This document shows positions 48,263 to 58,619 of a DNA stretch of 64,000 bases, one piece after another. Source of the DNA: Septoria linicola (Eukaryota > Ascomycota > Dothideomycetes > Mycosphaerellales > Mycosphaerellaceae); NCBI GenBank assembly GCA_024114885.1, contig CP099423.1:310001-374000 (forward strand), read 5' to 3'. The translations under genes were made by a program, and so were the position numbers. Numbering within the stretch: position 1 is the stretch's first letter; each line of letters opens with the position of its first letter. The notes beneath the pieces were generated by a model, which saw nothing but the letters and a program-made list of their open reading frames with translations, had not been told where the DNA came from and did no database searches.

Positions 48263-50578
48263 AGTATTAACTTATCCGAAGTAGGGAAGTAGTAGAGGAT
48301 TACTCTATAGCGGTTAGAGTAGCTAGATAGCGAGGTATACCTAGGTATAAGGTCGTAGTAAGCGTCTCGTAGCTAAGAGTACGTACTAGAAGCTTCTCTA
48401 ATCTCGAGGCGGTTAGTATCTAGGTCTATCTTATAAAACTAAGATAGAATAGTTATCCGCTTATCGACCTTATTTTCCTTAGAACTATATAGTAGTATAG
48501 AGGACGACACCCTAGCCTCTTCTTACTTTACTAGTACTATAGACTATCCCCTAGTATGTTCCTAGGTAGGACTTAGTAGGTTAATATCTTCCTTCTATAC
48601 GTACTACTTCTTAATATCCTCTATAAAGCCTCTACTAAGTAATCCTCTATCTCCTAGTCTCTCTACCTATACTATAAAAACTCGTTAGTAGTATAGACCT
48701 TTAACTAATTTAGTATAATTAGTATAGGTCTTATTTATAAAAGAAACTATACTCTAAACTTACGATATACTATAGCCTCTAGCTATATCTATAATACTAA
48801 GGTCGATATACCGGAAATCCTTATAAGACTAATTAGACCTACTCTTAGTTAGTAGGTAAGTATACTTAGTATAGTATAGGTAGGAAACTAGGTTCGTAGC
48901 GTAATCTAGTCGGTAGTAGATATATATTATCTAGTATATAGGGTCCTAGCGAATTAACTACTAAATACCGCTATAGAATATATTCCTATACTAGCCTATA
49001 TTACGATTACTACTAATCTTACGTAGATACTAGTCGTATATAGTAAACTTCTTACTAATTAGGTCCTTAACTAGCTCTAACTAACTAAACAAGTCGTACG
49101 TAACTATATCTTCTCTAAAGTATACCTCTAGTACTAGCTTCGGTAGCTTATCTTTATCTATAATATAGGTAACTAGATTAGTATAGGTAAAGTATCTAGG
49201 TAGGTTATTATATCTCGTTCCTTTAGTAGCTAAGTAATATAGGGCACTTAGAGTATCGCTAGAGTAGGCTACTCGGCGTTACGCTAAAAACTAATTTAGG
49301 TACTCTACTTAGAGTTTAACTAAATCCTAGGTACGTATATAGAGTCTAAATCTCTAAAATAGCGTCGGTTAGTCGACCTTACTATTCTTAAGGCCGAACG
49401 CCTCTCTAGTAGTATTTTATAGGTACTAGAAGTAGAGACTATACTTGTTTAGGTTAACGTCCTTTAAACTATACTCTTTAACCTTTAAGGCGATAAGCGC
49501 GTCGTAGACCTATACCTTTAAGCCCTAGGTATTAACGGTAGCGTAGAGCGGTCGGTTTTATCTAATATTATAGCGGTTATAAGGGTAAGGAGTACTACTA
49601 AGTAGGAAAGATAAGCCTAGGTCGCTAACCTTACTTAGGCGCGAGTTAACGCTAGAGGTTTAGTAGCTTCTAATAGGTATAGGAGTAGACGCGCCGCTTC
49701 CTATAGTTAAGTAGCGCTAATTTCTAGTTAGGCCTCTAGAGCTAGACAGACCTATAAGAGTAGTAGTAGCTTTCTCGGCGTCTTCTTAGATCTTAGTAGC
49801 TACTCTCGTAACTCGAGGTAATACTACTACTAAAGAAGAGGCTCTCTTCCTACCTAAGAGCCTATCTACGGCTAGTAGAGGTATCTCGACAAGCTAGATA
49901 ATCCTATCCTTAAACTATAGATTACGCTCCTTTATTAACTACTTTATTTTATTACCTAAGGTATTAATCTACTAAACCTCCTCGCGCCCTTCTATACTCT
50001 TTAGCTTAACGAAATCTAAGTCGATAAGGTAGTATTCCTTTAAGCGATTATTAGCTAGGTTAAGGAGGCGCTAAAGGATAGCCTTAGTAAGTAGGTACGT
50101 AGTAGTATCTACGTTAAGCTTATTTATAGTAGCGCTACCTATATAGGCTAAGAAGTTCTTTACTATCTTTAGATAATTCTCGAGGTAGAGACGAATAGTT
50201 TTACTATTTCTATATCTTATACTCTACTCCGTCTCGATACGAGCGAAGGCGTAGTTAATTACCTATTAATCTTTTACTCTCTACTATATAGCGTTCTTAA
50301 AACTTAGGTTTAACTACTTTAACTCCTTGTCTAAGGACTTCTTATTAATCTTCTTAATTCTCTTCTAGAGTAGGCGCGCTATATTATATAGCCTAGAGAA
50401 GGCCTAGTCGTAGTAATTAATAATCTCTATCGCTACTATATACCTCTCTACGTTATCTTTAATTATAGCTATACTAGTAATAATATCCTTAGTTCGCGTA
50501 GTATTCTAGATAATATTTCTTACTTAAATAGAGAGGCCGTTTAGGCTATAGAGGTTAACGTTACCTAGTACCGATATA
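48263..50578 (-). pseudogene. Gypsy-3 extra frame (ORF3), main part
   Basis: This is collinear with Gypsy-1 5500-7812. The start codon that survives in Gypsy-1 reads ATA here (near 50576). Copia D cuts the frame about 2.3 kb after its start. It has the same amino-acid character as the Gypsy-1 copy and no recognised domain. Confidence 0.58.
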
Positions 50579-51000
50579 GTATAGGTACTAGCGCGATTAC
50601 GCCTAGTAAGTCGACTCGAGATAGTAGAAGTAGGAGGAGGTTATTAGTAGCTCTAATAACTATTAGCGAGTAGTAGTAGGAAGTTAAGATTAAGAAGAAA
50701 GTAGAGAGGCGGCTAGTTACTTAAGTATCTAGTCCTATAGAGTAAATAAAGGTTCTAGAGGGCGGTAGAGTTAATAGAAAGTAAATCGCGACTAGGGTAA
50801 ATAGGTAATAATAGTAAGTAATATAGAGTAGGTAAATATAAAGTAAACCGGTAAAGTAAACTAGTAAATACTTCGTAAAGTAAAGTAAAAAAGTAAAGTA
50901 AAGTAATCTACGAGAAAGGCACGTATCGTAAGTAAAATAAAGGAAATCGATAAAGGAAACTATATATCTACGACGACTAGAAGCGGTAAGAGAGTTATAT
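50579..51000 (-). other. Gypsy-3 spacer with expanded AGTAA-type repeats
   Basis: This is the counterpart of 7813-8160. The GTAAA-type tract (about 50815-50906) is longer than in Gypsy-1. No gene was seen. Confidence 0.5.
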
Positions 51001-51049
51001 ATAACCCTTCCTTCTTTTATCCTTTCTTCTCTTTCTTAGAATAGTTAAG

Positions 51050-54000
51050 TAGTATCTAGATATCGTAGCCTACTAGCTAGTTAATCGTCTATATTATCGT
51101 CCTCGCTACTACCTAGCGTAGCTAAGGCTCGATATCTAGGTATACTCTTTAAAGATTCCTTATTATACGACGTAGATAATACTATACTATTAAGATATCT
51201 TCTAAGATATAGGAAGTAGTACCTTCCTTATACTCTAAGACTCTATATAGCCCTCGCTACTAGAAGGTAAGCTTGTCCGATCGCGATATCTTAAGATTAT
51301 CTTAGTAGATTATAACTAACTATCTTTTAGTAAACTTAGCGTAATCTACGTACCTAGAATTATTATAGCGGTCCTTAGCTTCTTCTTAGATACGCGTCTA
51401 TTACTCTAAGGTATTACTCTCCGTGTCCTATATAGCTATAAGTACTTTAGCTTAAAAGGTAATTAGCTCCTTATATATACGAACCGATCTCTAACCTTTA
51501 ACTCCGAAGATATAGTATTCTAACTCGATAGGTAGTACTATCTCTCTACTAATTATTAGCTTAGTAGAGGTCTCGCTAGTACTACTATTATAAGTAGTAC
51601 GCTCCGCCTATAGTATAGCTAGAAGGTATAGTACCTAAGCCTATAAACTACTCTTAGATAACTTAGATAGGGTATATAGAATAGTCTTATATCCTACCTC
51701 TATAATAGTAGCGCTCTATAGTCGGTAGATAGAAATCCTCGGCCTCTTTACGCTATATATAGTAAGAAGCGTAGAAACTTCTATACTATTATTAATATTA
51801 GTATTATCTAGTATAATCTTAAACGGAGCGCCTTATTAGTAGTATATATTCTTCTAAAGAAAGTTAGTAATCTACTTCGTAGACATCTTCTTAGTAGTAC
51901 TATCTCCTCGCGTAGTATAATAGTAGATCTTAGCCTCTAGCTATTATAATACCCTTTCCCTAGTAATAATTAAAGACTCGCGCTTATTAATATAGACGCC
52001 GTCTATATACTAGCGCTCTTCTATAGTTTGGACTTATACCTCTACTATAGAGCTAGGTCGAGGTATACTATTCCTTAGATTATAGTCCTTATACTAGCGG
52101 AAATATATAGCGTATTATATATATATACTATTCTACTAGTACTTCGACCTAAGAATATAGTATATAGAATCGGCGTTCCTATAGCTACTTAACTTATAGA
52201 TCTCCTTAACGATTAGCTTCTATATCGTACCGTCTTTAATAACTCTCTACCGAGAGGCCTATCTATATAGCTACTAGTATAGCTTCTTATCGATAACTAA
52301 GAACTTCTTAGCTATCTTACTAAAGTAGTAGTATTCTAACTTAGATATATAATTCGAGCGTCTTCTACGAAGTAGGATAAAGGCGACGGCCTTAGCCTAG
52401 TACTTCTATACGCCTAGGTCGCTATTAATGTCCTTCTAGAAGATAGAATCGATATTATCTCTATTAGGCCTCTAGAGCTAGACGGAAATCCTAGACGCGT
52501 ATACCTAGAAGAAGGCCTTATCTACGAGGGCTTCTTTATCCTCGTCCTCTATAACCTTATCCTTAGTACTAGCTAGCCTTCTAGATAGCGTATCGGGACT
52601 AGTATACTTCCTACCTAGAACGTACCTAACTTTAAACGTAAAGAGCTAGATCTATATAATCTATTACGTAACTATAGTATTAGGCAAATCCGTAGCTCCT
52701 TTATTAAGCTAGTAAACGAGCGTATTAGTATCTACTTTAAGAATAAAGTATACCTTAAATAGCTAAGGCTTTAACTTAGTAAGTACTTTCTTAACTCTAA
52801 GATATTCCTTCTTATTAGCGCTATACCCTCTCTAGGCGGCATTCTACGTACCGCTCTCGTACCTAGCTAGGTATCTTTGTCTATTAACTATCTATATAAG
52901 GATCGCTCTCTATCCGATCTTACTAGTATCTACGGCTACGATAATCTCGCTAGCTACCTTATCGTAATTAATAGCTACTAAGGTAGGAGCCTAGATTAGA
53001 TAACGGACGTAGGTCTACTTCGCCTTCTTATAAATAGGCGTCTAGACGAATTCCTCGTCCTTCTTTATAAGTCTATATAGTAGGATCGTTATAGTAGTAA
53101 AACCTAGGATCTAAATATAGAAGTAGATAACTATACTAACGAAAACCTATACTTCCTTCTAATTAGTTAGCGTCGGCTAGTTAACTAGATTAGCTACTTA
53201 GATAGTATCTAGATAGCGCCTTATAGTATCGGTAACGTATCCTACGACCTTAATCCTTAGTATTAGAATTTATAACTTCTTGACTATAATAGTTATACTT
53301 ACGCGCTTAATGTCTATAATTACTATATTAAGGTTCACGATATACTCTATAATATACCTATAGAAGCTCGGTTCTAACTCCTTATTATCGTAAGTAGTCT
53401 TTAGACTCTTAACTCTAAAATTATTAAGGAATAGTAGCGCTCTATAGGATAGGTAATTAAATAGTATATAGTTAACTATATAGACAAACTAGGTAATAGA
53501 ATTAGTCGCTTCTTATAGAATAGTAGTTATCTAAAGTAATCTAAAGGCGTAGTCGAATCTAGTAAGGTCTCTACTCCTTAGGTCTAATAGAACTTAGTTA
53601 TAGCTAGAGAAGATATTAAGTATACTAGCTACCTAGTAACTAGTAAAATACTTAGAAAATAAGTCTATATTAGGAGGCAGGTACGTATCTCTAATCGTAA
53701 CCTTATTAATTAACTATATATCGTTAATTAGACGATACGAACCTATATCCTTCTTAGCGACTAGAAAGTATAGATTACGATAGGCCTTATAGCTAAACTT
53801 AAGAGTTTCTATATCTAGACGCTTCTATAGTATCTACTCTACTATAGTACGAAGAGATAGGTTCAAGCGGAATCCTAGGTATTACTATAGTATATACTCT
53901 ACTATATAGATTATATAAGGAGGCGCTACCTTAGGATAGACTCGCTCGAGATAAGCGAACCTAGTCGCTAGTACCGCTTCTTAGTTAAAGAGTATCTCCT

Positions 54001-55550
54001 CTAGTATCTAGCGCTCTCTAGGTTATAGTTCTACGCTAGTAGTAACGCCTACTATTACTTCTAGAGTTAACCTACTCGCCTTTAGTAGGTTAGAGAACTT
54101 CTTAATAAGGTACTTACTATCGAACAGCTCTATGCCTAGCGGTAGTTTACTTTCCTACGCTAGCTACTCCTACTTCTAATAATAGTTACTACTAGCGCTA
54201 CTACTATCTATCTAATTTACGCTTAGGTCTATAGGCTTAACCTTATTTACCTTATACTTATATATAGTAAAGACTCGAACCTTTAGGTAGGGATTCTGTA
54301 GATAGTAGTATATAGAAGTATAATATATCCTAATATAGCTAGCCTACCTATTATACTCTACTACTATAAGGATCGTATTATCTAAAAGGTTATCGCCTCT
54401 ATCCTCGATCGTAGTAGATAACTAATCGTCGCTCTAGGTATTAAGATTTTAGTCTAGCTCTAGAGGCTAGATAGAATCGAGGCGTCCTATTAGGCCTAGT
54501 CTTCCTATTCCTACTAGAGCTATATAGTAGGCGGATATCGTAGTAGCTAGCCTAAGTCTGCCTACTATTTTAAAGCGCTACCTTTACTAAGAAACTTATT
54601 AATAGTCTAGTATCTCTAGGTCTCGACTATACCTATAAAAGTAACCGACTTACTATTCCTATAATAGATAGTACTCTCCTAAGTACTATTATCGTAGTTC
54701 TTAGACTATAGGCGGACCTTTATCGTCTACGCTCTACTTAAGAGGACTAGTACTAGTTCGGCGTCCTTAGAAGGTACTAAGATAAAGACTAGTATAATAT
54801 ATTTAACGCCGAAAACGTTAACGTTTACTTTCTTATAGATATCTACTATCTAGGCTAGACTTTCTATAGTAGATAGGTTAATCTCTAGAATATCTATCTA
54901 AATAGCTAATCTATACCTTCTAGCTACTACGTAGTCTATTATAGTAGACTTAGTACCTTTATCGATTAAGCTATCCTTAGTACTAAGCTTACTATTTAAC
55001 TAAATATCTATCTAGATTAGAGGCGCTATAAGGACGTCTCGAGTAACGCTAGATAGGTCGACTACTACTAATTACTCGTATAGCTTCTCCTATAGATTAG
55101 CCTTACTAGTATATACTATAATACCTCTATTTATAGTAACTATATTATATCTCGCGTAAGGTTTATACTAGCCTTTAGGCACTAATTCCCTAAGAAGAGA
55201 ACATACTTAGTATAGTAGTAACCTCTATCCCTATATCTTAATAGGTAGCCTATTATTAAATTATTAGCTAAGTTCTATACTAGCTATATAGATATCTATA
55301 GTTTAGCGAGTAAGAGCTTTCTATAACTCGTCGTTATCTATATAGATAGAAGCCTATAGTCTTTTAAGCGATAGCTTAATACCTCTAAGTATAATATACT
55401 TAGTAAGCGTAATAGGAAATAGGGTCTATAGTAGACGACGTAGTAGCTTTATCTCTAGCTTCTAAGCTCTTAGAGCTATATCGTCCTCTACGCGTGCCTT
55501 AGACCTTACCTAGTTATCTAGCCTCTACTTCTTAGAGGCTTTCTTTACCT
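51050..55550 (-). pseudogene. Gypsy-3 pol relic
   Basis: This is collinear with Gypsy-1 pol. RT reads F-L-N-N (53420-53431). The integrase Glu is kept (51698-51700), as in Gypsy-1. Protease, RT, RNase H and integrase follow in gypsy order. It has more stops than Gypsy-1 and fewer CG. Confidence 0.8.
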
Positions 55551-55899
55551 TACGAATAGGAGGCGTAACTAGAGTAGGTTCCTTGTCTTCTATATCCTCG
55601 TTAATATAGTCGATAGTACTATCTTCTAATATCTAAGACCTAGTAGTATCTCGCTACTACTAATCTTCTTCGTTTACCTTATCGACTAAGTCGTCGTATA
55701 TATCCTTAAGCTTTTCCTTACGAATACTATACCTAGTCGGCCTATAGGTATATATAGTATTACGCTAAGCCTAAATTCTTTCTTTAAGTACCTTCTCTTA
55801 AGACTTCTAAATTATAGGTACTAGCGCTCGCTTCTTAGCCTCCTTAGCCTTACTCTTACTAATCCGTACTACGTTAGTATAGATAGGCGCGTCCTTATC

Positions 55900-57900
55900 T
55901 TCTAAATCCTTAACCCTAGTATATCTCTTATTAAGGTCCTACTCTACGAAGTATATTTTAGGCCTAGGAACACTAATAATCTACGTAGATCGCGCGTAGT
56001 TAACCTATACGACCTTTAGCGCGCCTATCTAGGTAGTCGGGCCTCTAGGGCTAGACGGCTTTAATAGTACTACGAGCGTATTCTAGTAATCTAAGGTACT
56101 ACGAGGCGTCTAATTAGAGCTTTTCTTAATAGAACCTAGAACTACTTAAGTTATATCGTAGTTAGTCTACTATTAACGCTACTTATCGCTTACTAGGTGT
56201 TCTAGGTATACTACGGCCTAGCCTCCTATCCTATAAAGACGTAATACCTAGTTAATATAGAAGATCCGAGGCGTTATCCTATCCTATTTTAGATACTAGA
56301 TTATAATATACTTACTAGTTATACTCTTAATTATTAGCCTCTTATTAATATTATAGGTTAACTATTCTTACGTAATTATAAACTCGATTAACGGGTAGAA
56401 GTTAGCTACGTAGTCTAATCTATAGTAGATATAGTAGTAATCTTTTATATACTCTACGACCTATAGCGAAACATACCCTAAGTACGCCTCGATCGTTATA
56501 GCCTACTATTACTATTAGTTACTATTATCTTAGATAGTAGGCGATATATATTATCTAGTAGGTTAAATAGCTATAGAGGCTAAGCTATACTCGCCCTTCT
56601 ACTTTAGAAGTATTAGATTATTAATAGTTAACTTATTAAAGTTATAGACGAGGTCGTTATTAGTCTATATTAGTCTAACTATAACTTCTATAGCTTCTAT
56701 AGGTCGGCCTTCTATAATAGACTTCTATAAGGACTTAAGTTAACTATAGTTATAAGCCTACTCTATCTAGAAACTATCTTCTTCTTTAATAAGGTCCTCG
56801 GCTAACTTAAAGATCTTCTCGAATAGTTTATAGGTCTCTAGCTTATATAGATAGATTCTATACTTAGTATAGAGTTTCTTAGATATCGTTACTAGTACTC
56901 TATTTAGTAAGAGTCTTAATCTCTTACGCTTACTTATATCCTCTAGGTTAATAGAGTCTAAAGTAAGACGGAACTAGCGAAGAAACTCTTTTAAGTTATT
57001 ACCTTCTACCTTCCTCTTTTAGTAGAGTTACTCTAGGTACTCTCTAGATCGAATAAGATAGTAGGTATTACTCTTAATAAAGTAATTAAGGAAGGTAGTC
57101 TCGAATATCTCTTATAACTTATACTCTAAACGCTAAATCTCTAGACGTAGTATAATATAGTAGTTAATAATAAGGCGCTTAATAGTGTTCTTATATAAAG
57201 GCTCCTAGAGACTATAGTACTTACTTATTAACTTAAACCGCTCTAGAAACTTAGTAGTATTTTCTTTAGTAAAGTAGTAGTTTTAATTAGTGCCTAGTAT
57301 AGGCGGCTTTAGTTTATTCGCTTCGAGGACTTACTATAAGAGAGAAGCGAACTCTAGCTAGGTACCTATTATAGATTACTAAATAGGCCCTAACTAAGCT
57401 AGCTATCCTTAAGTATTAATATATCTTTCTACTAGAACGCTATCTATAGACTAGCTCTTTACTTTAGTATTATTAGAGATCTAGCTATCTATAGGAGAAG
57501 ATATAATAGGCTAGTTACTTTAGAAGTAGTAGCTTATAGTAAGTTAGGTAAGGTAGTAATAGTTATATTCGTCTATCTCTTCTATAGGCGTAAAAACAAG
57601 TTACTCCTTTAGTCTACGAGTTAAAGAGATCTAAGGACTCGATATATAGCGCTCTAGCGCGCTTGATTTCTCGTTAGGCCTCTAGGAGCTAGACTATCTA
57701 CGCTAAGACGTACGTTAGGCAATTTTAACTAAGCTAGTAACTCTAACTATTTTTTTAACTTTCTTAATATCCTCTGTCCTAATATAGATATTAAGGATAA
57801 ACCTTTTATAGCTCCTAGGAAATAGCTACCTCGTAGGTAATCTATAGTAGCTCCTTTCTAGTTAACTAATAATTCTAATTTCCTTAGGTAATTTAAGGCC
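55900..57900 (-). pseudogene. Gypsy-3 gag relic
   Basis: This is collinear with Gypsy-1 gag. The zinc knuckle (about 56395-56436) again has Tyr at all four ligand positions. No start codon remains. The conserved leader hairpin (57932-57955) lies just 5' of it. Confidence 0.65.
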
Positions 57901-58177
57901 TAGCGCCTTTTCTTAGCTAGTTTTTTAGTATTAAACGTATACTCGTATACGTTTATAGCCTACGCTATATAGAGTCAGTCGTTACCTTCCCTACGCGCTA
58001 GTACTATAGTAGTTTCTAAGACGTTTCTTTATTTCGCCTATAATCCTTATAGTACTATATCTTCCTATATAATAAGTCTTTATACTAAGGCTACGTTACC
58101 TTAGACGTATTACGCGCGATATAGCGCGACTTCTAGTTCCTTATAAGGCGTATAGTAGCTCTACCTTCGGCTCCTTA

Positions 58178-58619
58178 TATAGTACGTAAACCTATAACTA
58201 ACCTAGAGGTAGTAGTATATAAGTCTATACGTAGGTCGTAGAGCTAGAGTCGAGCGATAGCCCTACGTAGTAGTTAGTAGTAGGTATAGTAGGTAGATTA
58301 GTAGTATACCTATAGCGCGTAGTCGCGGAGATATACGTTAGTAGCTATAGTAGGCTATATAGGCTATAAGCCTATTAGAATCGCGTAGTAGCGGCGCTAG
58401 CGGAGGATAGGTAGGAAGTAGAATAAGTTATTAAATAATACTATATTATATAATCGCTAAGTAGTAACCTAAGTAGTCCTCTCTAACCTTAGTAGTAGTA
58501 GTATAAAGGATAATAGTCTATAACCTCTATAGTAAGCTCGAAAATCGCCCTTATACGTATAGGCGGTAGTAGCTACTATAGGCCTACCTACTAGGTATAG
58601 GGACGTCTACTACGTTATA
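58178..58619 (-). repeat. Gypsy-3 5' LTR (442 bp)
   Basis: This is the partner of 41029-41477, adjoining the CTAG duplication where Copia C resumes. Confidence 0.93.

Larger units (their letters stand above)
41029..58619 (-). mobile_element. Gypsy-3, complete Ty3/gypsy element split by Copia D
   Basis: This is a second member of the Gypsy-1 family, collinear with it throughout, inserted in Copia C with a CTAG TSD. Excluding Copia D it is about 11.3 kb. It is more mutated than Gypsy-1: besides CA-to-TA changes, many CG sites of Gypsy-1 read TA here. It has the same gene order as Gypsy-1 and also lacks any usable frame. Confidence 0.92.
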
